DNA of 64,000 nucleotides from Owenia fusiformis. Its lineage: Eukaryota > Annelida > Polychaeta > Sabellida > Oweniidae. Below are positions 42,036 through 54,414 of the stretch, piece by piece (the stretch's first letter is position 1; every line of letters starts with the position of its first letter). The DNA lies in assembly GCA_903813345.2 (NCBI GenBank), contig CAIIXF020000009.1, forward strand, positions 9,976,030-10,040,029. Reading direction: 5' to 3'. The notes under the pieces are model-generated. The model was not told the DNA's origin and made no database searches. It saw only the letters and a program-made list of their open reading frames with translations. The position numbers and the translations under genes are program-made.

Positions 42036-42745
42036 CAGACATGCAGTATGATGATTGCCTGACATATTAAAAGTTCACACTCTATTGTGAAGACCATTAA
42101 GTGATCTTTGATTAGACATTATCAGACACATTATCTCCTGGGAATTAGCATAAATATCAACAATAGGAGAATAAAACATGATATAGGGGAGGGGGAAGAG
42201 AAGGTAGTCTTGTGCTAAGCCTGTTTTTATCCATCCCCATTCTCTCTCTTCACCCCCCTCCCCTATTGGGTTTTATGCACATCTTTAACTTTCTAAACAA
42301 AACTGATTCAATTCAAAACTTTTAAAGAGTTTTTAAAGATAAGTATTACAGATAGTATGTATAATCAGGAGCCTAGTAAGTAGATGAAGTTCTCTTTTAA
42401 GTGAATGAAACTGTAATTTCAATAAGATATTATTATTCACAATTGTAAGAAATGAGATGCTTTGAGTATCAGAATGTTTTCTCGAGGGAATGTTGTTCTG
42501 TCAAGAGTTATTCTTTCTAAATTGTTTGATTTTGAATCTTAAAAGAGAGTTTTATCTACCTAATGTACTGTACTTCTACTTAATTTGGCGCTATTTATTT
42601 TGGGGATTTGCTGTTTAGAACATGTAGCTACTTAATTTGGCACACTTGCAATATTACAATGTTCTAATGGTACTCATTTACATGGTACTAAAACTACTTG
42701 GGAATTTGGTGCTGACTTAATTTGGCGATCCACAAAATTAAGTAG

Positions 42746-43669
42746 GAGTACAGTAGGGGTCCCGCGATTCATCGATATATCGATGAATCGGCTCGTTTGG
42801 TGACGATACGAGCGTATCGATACGAAGACTCAAATATCGATACACCAAAAATATTATAACATACCTGAAATCCATCATATTTTGCCGAAATCTACTGAAT
42901 ATTTGACTTTTCTTGAGAAATTGTTTTCATATTTTTTGTTTGGTTTCTCACTGGACATGACACGCCCAAAATGTTGTATAAATGCGAACAGAATGCTCAG
43001 CGGATTGACAGTCAAAATGCGAACAAATAACTCGTGTCTTCTATGTCTTCGTATATCAACGTACTTTGTTTTATAATTCTATATACTTTTTGACAATTTA
43101 GTATGAATAAATATAATCTTTGAGCTTTTTATTGGATAGAACGCGGTAAATAATTGCCTTCTAATGTTGATGACTCTAATAAAAAACCGAACAATATTTA
43201 CGTTCGGAGTATCAATGTTGACCGGAGTTTAGAAATTGAAACTTTTTGAAAGTTTTGAAGACAATTGATAGAATTATGGCCGTGTAAGCATCAAACATGG
43301 GTTGTTGTGTTATCCTTATATCCCCCAATAGAAAATCTACCGTAGTACTTTGGAACATTCCTCAGTAAAGGGAAAACACCGCCGGACTTCAAAAAAATTG
43401 CAAAATATGCATACATGTAGCTGACTCGTGACTACTACACAGCAGGTAGGCTTGATACGACTATAGTTTTTATGCTGCATCTGAATCAAATGTCACAGGA
43501 CATGATAGACTTTCAATTCGACCTCAGCCACGTCAGTGTTGCACCCCCCCCCCCCCCCCCCCGGTTCAACTACACTATTATGTATCGTATCGTTGCTCGT
43601 ATCGTGACCTGAGTATCGAGATACGTATCGTATCGTTTCATAATGTATCGTGGGACCCCTAGAGTACAG
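42746..43669. mobile_element. hAT-like element with perfect 8-bp TSD
   Basis: GAGTACAG occurs at 42,746-42,753 and 43,662-43,669, directly flanking ends TAGGGGTCCCGCGATTCAT and its inverted partner (right end, read inward: TAGGGGTCCCACGATACAT). Next to both ends are ATCGATACG-type repeats. An 8-bp duplication with TAGGGG ends fits the hAT superfamily. The 908-bp body has no transposase. A C tract of about 20 bases lies at 43,542-43,562. Confidence 0.88.
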
Positions 43670-45136
43670 TAATAAGGCCTGAAACTCAGGGTAAATGAAA
43701 GGTTGACGTTCTGCTATGAATCTTTTATAGGGTCAGCCTGAATGTTCCCTTACATTAAAAATTCTCTATCCACTATTAAAACATATTTCCTGATAAGCGT
43801 TTTGTATGCATACAAAAGTATACATCACGTAAAACGGATGTTTACGATTGCCATAAAAATGCTGAATAAAATCTGCACCATTTTACACCTGTAACTTTAT
43901 AATTCTACGATTTTATCTTTTTTCATTGTAAACATGTCAATGGGAGACTACGCTTTCTAGGAGTTTAATTTTAGTTATTTAAAAGGGAACTTCATATACA
44001 ATGTACAAGGCTCTGACACTGGTGGGGATAATGTGAGATTTTGTATTGTACTCTATAATGATAAACCATGACATCTCATGTCAATGGGAAATTACGCTTA
44101 AAAGACAACTTCATCAACAATGTACAAGACCCTGACACTAAGATAATGAGACATCTACTGATTTTATCTTATTTCATTTTATTTTAAGCATACAAACATA
44201 TACTTGTGTCATTAAGGGATCTATATCAGACTACAAATTTCCGGCTTACTTTTTTATTCTGGTGAAAGCCTGATTCTTTTTAGTGACGTCTTTTCAGACT
44301 GATGTGTAATGTGACACAATATAAGACGTATTGTGTGGCTTTCTCCAATAACAAAAGAATCAATTTCTTTCTGTCAAAGAACAACCAACAGCAAAAGATT
44401 TTGCTACGCTCCTTTGAGAGCCTGATGAAAGCGACATTGTATTTGATGAATAGAATCAAAATATAACGCACAGTAAATAAATAACACTGAATGAAAAACC
44501 AAACATAAAAAATCAAAGATGCCCTTACTTGTTAACAACAAAACAGTTAAGCATTGTTATATAGCAATACAAAAGCAATTCTAAAATTTAGTCTAATCAC
44601 AATATAACCCATCAACCCAAGTTCATCACTTGATAAAACTTCATGATATAAGATCTGTTGTGCCAAACTTGAAGCTATTCATAATTTATTTGAATGTCAG
44701 TCAAGACTCATTGAATTTAATTATGAATGAATCTTCATATAACTCATTTTTATAGAGCTGCGTGTCTAGTCCTAATGGTAGTAAAGGGAGTATTTTTTAC
44801 GAACTTCAAGTGGATGACATTCACCTCATTTTTCAATGACAAAATGCATTGATTTTGAGTTTGAATGAAACTTCCTTCAAGTCCCCCTTTATTCAGCAGA
44901 GTTTAGTGTCCTTTATGAAAGATTTGATTAGAGTTCCTGACATCAGACAAACCAAATAAAACAAAACAGATAAAACTATTGGAGATTGATTTTTAAACAT
45001 GGGGACAGTTTTACCATTCTCCAAATGCAGGGTCCAGACATAATCAGCTCTTTCCTGAATGGACTGAGTAGATGATGACCGGAGCCCTGCATTTTGAGGA
45101 TTACATTCCTCGAAACAAGGCATTAACATGCAAAAT
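43670..45136. other. No gene seen
   Basis: Two related blocks near 43,940-44,020 and 44,075-44,145 (TGTCAATGGGA, CTTCAT, AATGTACAAG) show a local duplication. Nothing coding is visible. Confidence 0.45.
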
Positions 45137-45270
45137 GTCACTACCTGCCATTTGTTACAGGCTTCAAACATTGACTGCCAAACACCAACTGCCAAATGGC
45201 AAACACCAACTGAACACTATCCACAAAAAGTTGAAGACTATAACAATGTTACCACTTCTGGTGATAACAT
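45137..45270. mobile_element. TGTCACC-type MITE, fourth copy
   Basis: TGTCACTACCTGCCATTTGT at the left and CTTCTGGTGATAACA at the right, with AACACCAACTGCCAAATGGC and CACAAAAAGTTGAAGACTAT inside, as in the other copies. Confidence 0.65.
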
Positions 45271-45819
45271 AACAACATGTAATTCGGTAAAAACAACTGA
45301 TTGGTTTAGCGAGTTCAAAGAGTTTAACTTTAAGAATTAGAACAATGCTCAAATGAGTGTAAAGGGCCTTTACTAAATGGTAGCAATTTGTTTATCAACA
45401 AATAAGCCTCATCGCCAATGCACTAGGATTTTGAGTTCATTTAAAATGTAAATCAAATAATAATACATAGACTTTAGAAAACATTACGTTTACTCTATGT
45501 TTACATGTTTTTTTATCCGAAAAAAGGTGAAAGGTTAGTAGTATGGGAAATGACGGAGTTTGTTAAATTTCTTTTCATTATTTTGTAATCACGAAAGCGT
45601 AAAATGATTAATGCAATTAAAAAAAACAGACAAAATATAAGACAGCCAAACTTGATGTTTTTTTCGTATAAAAGGATATGTTAAGTGTAATGATAAATTG
45701 AACAGGTGGTGTTCGTTCCCATGAAATGTAAACAGCAATAATATTTAATTTATCCAGCATGAGTTCAACAACTGACTCAAAAGCTTTTGCAAGTAGCTCA
45801 ACAGTACTTCCAAAAGAGG

Positions 45820-46213
45820 AAAGGACGATTCTCGGTTTGGAGAACAGTCTCCTGGGCTAATAATTTTTTTAATGAAAAATATAGAAATATTACCCAAATT
45901 AAACTATGAATATTCAAAAGAGGACATTTAAATCTACAAGATGTAAAAATAACAAATTGGTCTGAAGCAGGGATAATGGCTCAATTTGACCGATTCAATA
46001 AAATACAAGTCTCGATTTGGGGAAAGAAGTTCATCGGTGTACTGCGCTAATATTTTTTTGCGAAAAATCTAGAAATATTACCCAAATTAAATTATGACTA
46101 TTCAAAAGAAGACATTCAAATCTATATTATGTAAAAAATCAAATTTGTCAGAAGCAGGGATAATGCTCATTTAGATTGATGAACTTCGTTCTCCAAACCG
46201 AGAATCGTCCTTT
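45820..46213. mobile_element. 394-bp element with perfect 26-bp inverted ends
   Basis: AAAGGACGATTCTCGGTTTG plus GAGAAC begins at 45,820. Its exact reverse complement ends at 46,213. Inside are two direct repeats of about 190 bp (GAAATATTACCCAAATTAAA, CTGAAGCAGGGATAATG), so the element looks like a dimer. Confidence 0.85.
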
Positions 46214-47391
46214 GTCAAAAAGATGAATATAAGGCTTAAGGTATATGCATATAAAGCAAAAAGATAAAACCCAAATATCCCATTGAGCATGCAAAAATGA
46301 TATGCATCAATTTGAAAATGGTTTTGTTTATATGAGTGACATGTATGTTTTCAAATCATAGAAATATTCATTACTGCTCAATTTACAATAGTTGAAAGTG
46401 TTGAAAGAGTTTTTAGAGCCTAGTATATTAAATACATGCAGCTATTGGAAATGGGAAACTGAGAGGTTCTGAAATATCACATGAAGCTGAAATATCACAT
46501 ACATAGATAGCGTAGATTTCAAAGTGCCTTTAAATCAGCAAAAGAAATCACTGCTTTTTTCTATTATCTTCACAATTATTTCACTCTACACGGGCTACTA
46601 GAGTTTCCACGTATATGGAGTATGACCGGTTCTTAGGCTACGAATATGACCTGTTATGGAAAGTCATGAGAGGCACAGCTGCTTAAAAATGGAAAATAAA
46701 GGTTAACTTCTATATCATCCTTTTTGAAATTGTGTTTGTTGAATATAGTTTATGCTGTATTTAATAGTAATGTAACAAAAAAATGTTAAACATGAGCTAT
46801 TTTAGCAATGTAACTGTTCATAATGGAATATCAATCAGAAAGTACAGATTTCTCGCCTTAGAGCCAAATCATTAATATCACAGTAGAAAAAAACAAATCC
46901 CAAACCTTTTTATGGCTAACCTGAACAAGATCTCCAAATCTCAGTTTATATGATCCCCCGTAGAGTGAGCAAGAGAAGGATTTATCTTTTCCCAGAGGAT
47001 ACGCTTGTGAAATGTCATGGAAGACATTTCACAACCGTATTCTCCAATAATGGGGCACCAGTGACATTCGTATTCTCAAAAATTCAAAGATGTATCATAT
47101 TTGGACAGAGCAGGCTAAATTATTTAAAATATTCATGACTAATTCGTAGATCTAGCTATATATTATACATAAGATGTGTCATCCTCTTCGGAGTTGCGTT
47201 GTGTTACACAAAAACTGATCAAAGATGCTGGAAACTAGGATTTTACGGCTTCAATCTAATATTAATACGTTTTCTCTTGATTAAGGCCCCTTGGGATATG
47301 CCTGGCATTATAAGTATACCAAGTATCATTCATTGACCAAGTAGGATAAAAAGAAAACGTTCGAAAGTGTTCATAAAAAGCAAGTACTCAC
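46214..47391. other. No gene seen
   Basis: AT-rich. A 62-codon plus-strand frame at 46,950-47,138 lacks any recognised motif. Confidence 0.4.
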
Positions 47392-47510
47392 CTCGTCTGT
47401 TTATAGGAACAGAAATACGGTCACACTGGTAAGCTTAGAACCTCAATATACGCGGATACTCTAGTAACCCGTGACTCTAGGTCTTTACTAATACAGTTAA
47501 GTGTATGTAT
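47392..47510 (-). other. Candidate non-coding first exon of BicC
   Basis: On the minus strand CCTATAAACAGACGAG|GTGAGT is a strong donor. The sequence feeding it (TCACGGGTTACTAGAGTATC, CCGCGTATATTGAGG) is richer in CpG than its surroundings. Splicing from here to AAGTAG|GATGG at 37,326 would give a 5' UTR. The start point is unknown, and this could instead belong to another transcript. Confidence 0.3.
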
Positions 47511-47734
47511 GTAATTTAAAATTGTTTGTTACTTCAGGGGTTAACATTACTTAATCTTTACATGTGGCTACAATCAATCAGCAATTACCAGCTCTTAAAA
47601 ACACAAATTCTATTACTAAATGTGAAAAGTTCAAACTAGCGATATATCTTTTGAGGAAATATATGCCTTTAGCATGGAGATTAGAATTGTTTCAACTTTT
47701 AAATAACAGGTCACAAGGCTATATCAGTACATAT

Positions 47735-47905
47735 TATGGTATATTGATTTTAGTATTATGGTATACTGATTTCAGTTTTATGGTATACTGATTTATTTCA
47801 GCATTATGGTATACTGATTTCAGTTTTATGGTATGCTGATTTCAGTATTATATTCTGTTTTTAGTATGATGATTATTTCAGTATTATGGTATACTGATTT
47901 TAGCT
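47735..47905. repeat. TATGGTATACTGATTT tandem repeat
   Basis: About seven irregular copies of TATTATGGTATACTGATTTC, some with TTTTATGG in place of TATTATGG. Confidence 0.85.
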
Positions 47906-50400
47906 TTCACTTTTATGGTGCATTAACATATACCCTCTGATAATAGGCTTCTCCTACCTAAATTGAGGTATTTTGCCTCAATTTATTTTGAATTTTCTTT
48001 ATTTTAAATCAAAAGTAAGAAAACCCATGTTTCACATTTGTCATTAAAAATTGAAATACTTTATCTTCATTTCAGTATCAGTAAAATTATGCACCTAGGC
48101 TAGGTATAAGCCTGTCTATATACTTTTTCTCATATTTTCTAAAAAGTAATCAATTCCATATGTTAACTCTCTCACAACTTCTCTCTTTCAAACCAATGTG
48201 AATGTATAATAGACAATAGGAAAACGCAATGTGAAAAAAGCAATGTGAAAAAGGTTGGCGCAAACTTTGGGGTGGGCGCAAGTATGGCACTTTTTATGCT
48301 GAGATAGACAATGTATGAAGAAAGATGTTTGGATCACAGGTTAGCCCTCTCATAACTTCTCTCTAAAACCTATGTTGGCCAATTCAAAAAACATAGCAAG
48401 GTGCAAATGGCACCAACGATTATAACCATGTTACATTTTAGTCTCAAAATTTGTAGACTAAACTGAAATAGACGGGTGTCGAAGAGCTAGAAGCAAGAAT
48501 AGTTTACCAAGTTGCCCAGATCCTTTACAAAACCCTTGAGACCCTGTAATACAGGATATTAAGTTCCAGGTTTAGTCTTACATGTCTCTGGTCTAACCCC
48601 CTCGCCTCCCTCCTAATATATTTGCTGTACATTTTTAGTACTGCATACAACCTTGGAAAGCACCCAGATGTGAGCTTATTTATAAGGCAGATGAGTTACT
48701 ACCTTTATAAAGCTAGTAGTTTTTCTGGTAGTTTAGCTACAAGCCTCCGTGACTCCCTCCCCCCCCCCATCTACTTGACAAAACACTTTCTTCCTTGTTG
48801 GCAAGGGGTTAGGGCTAGATTATTTTTCTGACATGTATACAGGACTATTTAAATGTCTGACTTTATTGACCCAAGTTCATTGACAACATTAAATTCACTA
48901 AATGTTTATACAGCAAATCTTGATCATGAAAAAATGACCTCATTCAACAGATAATCTGAGAAATAAAATTTAACGGTCAAATTTTAAAATGAGAAATAGA
49001 ATGCAAAATAAGTAAATTAAGTGGAAATAAAGTATTAAGGGATGTAGTCAAGACTCTAAATAGTATAGAAAATGAAGAAAAGCAGGCAGCTTATTCAAAT
49101 TTTAGAGAGAAATAAATGAAAAAAAAGAGATGCAGCCGGTATTTGAAGAATGAGAAACACCATTCACCTGATGGGGTGAGGGAACAAGCTAGATAAATAT
49201 CAAGCATCAAGTCTTCAAACAATCCTTTCGAGAAAATAAACAGACACAAACCTATCTCAGCCTTGCCTTGGAAAAATACCTCAGAACATATCACTTATTT
49301 TGATATAATGCAGAATCATAAAAATGTCTACAAATCCATGTTTAAACGTTTCTAATAATGCTTTAATATTAGAACAGAAAGCAGATTTTTTATAAATTCA
49401 AAACTTAAAAACTGTAAGGGCTACTAACTCTGTTTGCATTTAAGTTGATATTTGTCTAAAAATGATCAACTGCAAATAAATGAATATTTCAGTTTTAAAT
49501 GCTTGACCAACTTAATCAGAAGATGATAGATTGAAAAATAAAAACCTACATGGATCAATGCTTTCTTTTGAAATAGAAAATACATGAATATATAAAAAGT
49601 TCAAAAGAGAACCCCCGATAAGGAGAGCTTTTTAGAAGGACATTGCTTTTTTATTCTGGAAGTGATCATCATGGAAATTTGACACCTTTTTAGAAATGAG
49701 GTGAATTTTGACATCCTGAAATATTATATTTGGATGATTAAAACTTCCGTTTCTAGAACGTTTTTTGTAAAACGATGAAATTCAATGTTCTATTTTGACC
49801 GTTACTTTCGATAAAGTGCAATACGTTTCCTTCAACTGTACATGCGAAATAAAATATGTCTAAGAAGGATTGTGATGCAAAGTCTTAGTTTCGTAAAGGA
49901 ATTGAGGGGCGTGGTACCAGAAGTATGCTTAAAGAATTTTCTAAGAAGTTGTTCCACTATGGTCGTCATTCTCATTAGAAGAGTCTCGGAATTTTATACA
50001 AGTCATAGATAGAGGGCGTTTCACAGATCAAATAAGTTCATCTTTGGATAAAACTTGGTCATTTTTGAAAATCATTCAAATGCCCAAAATTAGATGTCTC
50101 TCCTGGACAATCAGTAATGTCACAGTAAAAGATTATCCTGTGCTATTTTGGTTTCAGGTACATAGCAGCTGGATATAGAACTGATGTCTTAGAGGAGTGG
50201 GACACATATATCTCCCGCTGTATATTCCCCGGAAATGTTTTTTGTTCAGTGTTGAAATAGTAAAGACCGTCCGAATATCTTGCTATAGAATGAATGCAGC
50301 AGACGTAGAATATTTCATTGCCAAATGTTTATGAATTTTTCGAAAATAATGAAAATGAGAACACTGAAATCTTCACTTATGAAACCGAATGCTCGTTTTT
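47906..50400. other. No gene seen
   Basis: AT-rich DNA with short frames on both strands. A short C run occurs at 48,758-48,767. I found no transposon ends I can support. Confidence 0.45.
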
Positions 50401-50402
50401 GA

Positions 50403-50469
50403 ATATGGGGTATACCCCTAGGGAAATATGATATCCTTTATCATATTTCCCGAGGGATATACCCCATAT
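50403..50469. repeat. Large hairpin, about 30-bp arms
   Basis: The left arm from ATATGGGGTATACCCCTAGG through GAAATATGATA pairs with the right arm TATCATATTTCCCGAGGGAT through ATACCCCATAT with two or three mismatches around a short loop (TCCTT). Confidence 0.9.
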
Positions 50470-50520
50470 ACAAAACCTCCCATGACATAACCCTTATGCA
50501 TTGTGGTTAAAAAATAAATA

Positions 50521-50614
50521 ATGATAGTCAGCGTCGGGATTTGAACACGAACCTTTCAGAAAATTAAAAGGAAGACAAATTCCAACGCGCTGTCATATGC
50601 GCCAAACGATCATT
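50521..50614 (-). repeat. tRNA-derived SINE-like segment
   Basis: On the minus strand TTTGGCGCATATGACAGCGC resembles an A-box arm and GGTTCGTGTTCAAATCCCGA an intact B-box/T-arm. The segment ends AATGATC...ATCATT. The acceptor stem is not a standard tRNA one, so a SINE head or tRNA pseudogene is more likely than a working tRNA. Confidence 0.55.
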
Positions 50615-51139
50615 GTATTATGATCTATGTCTTTAACTATTCACGTTTGAATTAGGTACACGATTGAAAAGCGTATGAAGTCTACATTTTTCAAATCAAA
50701 GAATTCGAGCGTTCCTACTTTAACCTCAAGACTGTTGGCATCAGGCTTCTTATCTTAGCAATTCAACCAGTTGTTAGAGTAGATAGTCCAGGGTGTAAAG
50801 CAAAACTAGAGCGTTCTCAAATCTAGTAGAAACATATAGTTATTCAATACATACAAACATCGATTGGAAGTTGTATCTTTCTTCTTTGAAAAAGTATATT
50901 TCAAGATAAATTAATTATTTATTTTGATATATTTATTTGCCAAAAATTAACGTTGGCACATGTTTTATTATCCAATGCGTCGACATGCATTGTATAAAAT
51001 ATGAATGAAATAAAAAAAATCATAAATAATTTCTTGAAAACAACGTTACATACAAATAATCATAATCATGATTTTCGGGGCTGGTACAATTTGGTTAAAA
51101 AGCGTTTCAAATAATATAAAATAGTCTTGCCCCATTATC
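50615..51139. other. No feature supported
   Basis: AT-rich flank of the large palindrome. Outward similarity of the arms fades here. Confidence 0.4.
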
Positions 51140-51477
51140 ACTCGGGATCAGCTCGATTACGCTGATGACCGTTTCGGTAACATAATGTCGGAACCTCGAA
51201 GGAACGATTTTTCTTTTTTCCTTATTCCACGCGTTGTTGGCAAAATTCCTATGATATTTTTATAAAAAACGTGCGTCAGTATCATATGTTTAAAAAATGT
51301 ACATGTTTGCGAACAGATGGTTAGTTCAGAGGACAACAGAACCATGATTCAATACCTCATTTAAGTTACTTAAACGGGATGGGTTAGATATGCAGATCCG
51401 TTTACGTAACTTAAGTGGTGTTTTAAATCGACGATTCTGTAGTCTTCTGAACTAATTGTTCGCATGGCCTTGATGCA

Positions 51478-54414
51478 ATGTGGGTTGAGTTAAAAATAAA
51501 ACATAAAAAATTTCTTTACGGGGTCTTTTATCGTTCCCCTTCGCAATCAGCCAATCAGAGAGATGAATATTTAAACTTGATGAATCAAAAACTCCAACAA
51601 TTGAACAACATTAATTTCGATGGGATTATTCTAAATGGAGATTTTAATGCAAAAAGCAAATCTTGGTTCCTCCAGGGAGATGAAGATTACACCGGGAAAC
51701 TTCTAAATGATATTCTATTTCAAAATGGATTTGACCAAACTGTTAAAGAACCCACAAGAATTACTCCAACATCATCTAGCTGTATCGATTTGACAATTAC
51801 CAATTCACCTGGCCTTTTGAACTTTTCCAAGGTGTGTGAACCTATAGGCTCAACTGATCACTGTACTCTGTTTACCCAACTTGATGCATTGTTACATAAA
51901 GAGGAGTCTGAACTTAAACGTGTATGGAAATATAATTTAGCAAATACCGAAGCACTTAATCAAGACATAGAGGATATTGACTGGAATGAATTTTTTAATC
52001 AGTCTGAAGATGTAAATATTTTGACTGAAGTGTTTACAAATAAAATGATGGCATTGTTTACATTGCACATTCCAAGCAAACTCAAAAAAGTAAAAGCCAA
52101 CGATAAACCCTGGTATAATGAGATAATTGCTCATGCTATTCAAAAAAAGAAAAAATTATTTTTGAAGTTTAAGTTAAGCAACTCAGAGCAACACTATATG
52201 GCTTATAAGGCCCAAGCTGAAGTTGTTAAAAATCTCGTAACATCTACCAAGGAAAATTTTACAAATGAACAGGTTGACTCATTGAATGGCGAGACTCATG
52301 CCAATGACAAATTTTGGGTACTTATCAAAAAACTTTTAGGCAAAAAATTTAATAGTCAAATTCCGACATTGGAACAGTCAGGCATAATCTTCAGTTCTAG
52401 TCAAGAGAAATCTGATGCCTTTCTTAACTTCTTTGTTGAAAAAAATCATTCAAATGAAAATTTTGACCACTTTGACACTCCATTTCCTCAGAGGTGCGAT
52501 AATCTGTTAAGTGATATTACATTTGATAGACAGGATATTACTAACATAATAAATAATCTTGACCCTTCCAAGGCCAATGGCCCTGATGAAATCACCATCA
52601 AAATGCTCCAAATATGCTCAAATTCAATTTCATTTCCTCTCTACATTTTATTCAATAAACTTTTACAGGCAAACACTTTTCCTCAAATTTGGAAACTTGG
52701 GAATGTTTGCCCTATACATAAAAAAGATAGCAAAAATAATCTTAACAATTACAGACCTATCTCTCTCCTTAGCATTGTTTCCAAAATCATTGAAAGGATA
52801 GTCTATGATAAAATGTACAAGCACCTTATTGAAAACAATCTACTTTACAAATATCAATCCGGATTTTTGAAGGGTCATTGCAATGAAATCCAACTTCTAG
52901 CGATTCATGATTTTATTTGGACAAATTTTAGTAATGGCTTCGATACTAGGTCGGTCTTTTTGGACATTTCGGCCGCTTTTGATAGGGTACCACACCATCT
53001 GTTAATACATAAGCTAAAAGCATATGGCTTTTCAGGAAAGCTCTTGAATTTTATTATTTCATACCTCTCAAATAGAAAAATAAAGGTCACAGTAAATGGT
53101 AAATCATCTCAAACATCCCCGGACAACTATATAAACTGCAGTGTCCCTCAAGGAAGTATCCTTGGGCCGCTCCTCTTCCTTATATACATTAATGACCTGC
53201 CTGATACTTTATCTTCAAAATGCTTCATATACGCCGATGACACGTCAATATTTTTGCCAACAAGCCCAAATGACAACCTATCTCATATTCAACTCCAAAA
53301 TGATATTCAAAAGGTAGAAAATTGGTCTGACATCTGGAAACTTGAATTTAAGCCAGAAAAAAGCAAAGAGTTGATTTTTTCTAAAAATAATAATGCAAAT
53401 AATTATCCTCCAATTATGTTAAATGGCCACGCAATCACAAGAACTGACACCCACAAACATCTTGGCTACTACTTAGACAATAAGCTATGTGGATCAGTTC
53501 ACATCAACTATTTAGCCTCTAAGATCCAGACAGCACTTAATCCAATGAAAGCTCTGAAAGGAAGACTGAAGTCCAAACATCTCAATATCATGTATAATGC
53601 CTATATCCAGTCACTCTTTGACTACTGTGATGTTCTATATGATGGTGCAAACCAAATTGACCTAAAAAAGCTTAGTAGTTTACAGTACCAAGCTGGTCTA
53701 ATTGTGTCTGGAGCTCTGTCAGGATCAAGTGCCTGTAAAGTATTCAAAATTTTAAATTGGTCTTGCTTACTTGATCGTAGAAATTTTCATTTTAAGAGTC
53801 TTATGTATAAAGTCGACAATGCCCTCATTCCATCATATATAACAGACATATTCATTCCTTATAAAAGAGTCAATATTAGAAATACGCGTTTTAACAGAGA
53901 CTATATCATGCCTATTAATTATCCCAGAAAATCACCAATATACAAGATGGTCGAGATATGGAACAATGTACAACGTGATCAGCCTTATCTGAAGTCCCTT
54001 CCTTCATTGGCCTCCTTTAAAAGGAGACTAAAAATCGAAATGTTCCCTGGGATTATATCTACTGTGTCCCTTAATATTCTAAATCGCAGGCAAGAGATGT
54101 ACCTCAACAGAGCCAGAGTCGACCTTATTTTGAAGACCCAATTGATATCTCACAACTGGAATAATGTTGACTCCCCAAACTGTGAGTGTGGGTCCCCTGA
54201 GACCTTTAGACATTTATTTTTTAGCTGCCCCATGAGAATGAATAAACTCCATCAATTCAATGAAGCCATTGAGTTAATTGTGAAAGATATATCACGTTAT
54301 AAAACCCAACAGGATAAAATTGATTTATATCTCTTTGGTGATCCCGAACTCACCCATGATAAATTAGACAAACTATTTCAGTTGACAGCAACATTTCTTT
54401 TAGAAAACTGTTAA
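51478..54414 (+). CDS. LINE ORF2: endonuclease (partial) and reverse transcriptase
   Basis: This 978-codon frame has no stop or frameshift. It encodes the replication enzyme of a non-LTR retrotransposon, which nicks target DNA and copies its RNA into the nick. Residues 1-130 are the second half of an APE-type endonuclease, with GDFN at 54-57 and the catalytic SDH-like STDHC at 125-129; the N-terminal half is missing. Reverse transcriptase spans about 340-610: KKDSKNNLNNYRPISLLSIV, FLDISAAFDRVPHH with the first catalytic Asp at 496, SVPQGSILGPLLFLIYINDL, and YADD at 585-588. Near the C-terminus C902-x-C904-x7-H912-x4-C917 is a putative zinc knuckle seen in several LINE clades. The open frame runs upstream to the insertion edge (GLDA before the Met), so the Met is not a true start. 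Truncation makes autonomous activity very unlikely. Confidence 0.95.
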   Translation: MWVELKIKHKKFLYGVFYRSPSQSANQRDEYLNLMNQKLQQLNNINFDGIILNGDFNAKSKSWFLQGDEDYTGKLLNDILFQNGFDQTVKEPTRITPTSSSCIDLTITNSPGLLNFSKVCEPIGSTDHCTLFTQLDALLHKEESELKRVWKYNLANTEALNQDIEDIDWNEFFNQSEDVNILTEVFTNKMMALFTLHIPSKLKKVKANDKPWYNEIIAHAIQKKKKLFLKFKLSNSEQHYMAYKAQAEVVKNLVTSTKENFTNEQVDSLNGETHANDKFWVLIKKLLGKKFNSQIPTLEQSGIIFSSSQEKSDAFLNFFVEKNHSNENFDHFDTPFPQRCDNLLSDITFDRQDITNIINNLDPSKANGPDEITIKMLQICSNSISFPLYILFNKLLQANTFPQIWKLGNVCPIHKKDSKNNLNNYRPISLLSIVSKIIERIVYDKMYKHLIENNLLYKYQSGFLKGHCNEIQLLAIHDFIWTNFSNGFDTRSVFLDISAAFDRVPHHLLIHKLKAYGFSGKLLNFIISYLSNRKIKVTVNGKSSQTSPDNYINCSVPQGSILGPLLFLIYINDLPDTLSSKCFIYADDTSIFLPTSPNDNLSHIQLQNDIQKVENWSDIWKLEFKPEKSKELIFSKNNNANNYPPIMLNGHAITRTDTHKHLGYYLDNKLCGSVHINYLASKIQTALNPMKALKGRLKSKHLNIMYNAYIQSLFDYCDVLYDGANQIDLKKLSSLQYQAGLIVSGALSGSSACKVFKILNWSCLLDRRNFHFKSLMYKVDNALIPSYITDIFIPYKRVNIRNTRFNRDYIMPINYPRKSPIYKMVEIWNNVQRDQPYLKSLPSLASFKRRLKIEMFPGIISTVSLNILNRRQEMYLNRARVDLILKTQLISHNWNNVDSPNCECGSPETFRHLFFSCPMRMNKLHQFNEAIELIVKDISRYKTQQDKIDLYLFGDPELTHDKLDKLFQLTATFLLENC

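Noticed and set aside
51157-51345. Minus-strand frame GILPTTRGIRKK as a protein
   Set aside because: The same peptide-like string in the other palindrome arm is a consequence of the inverted DNA repeat; there is no family match.
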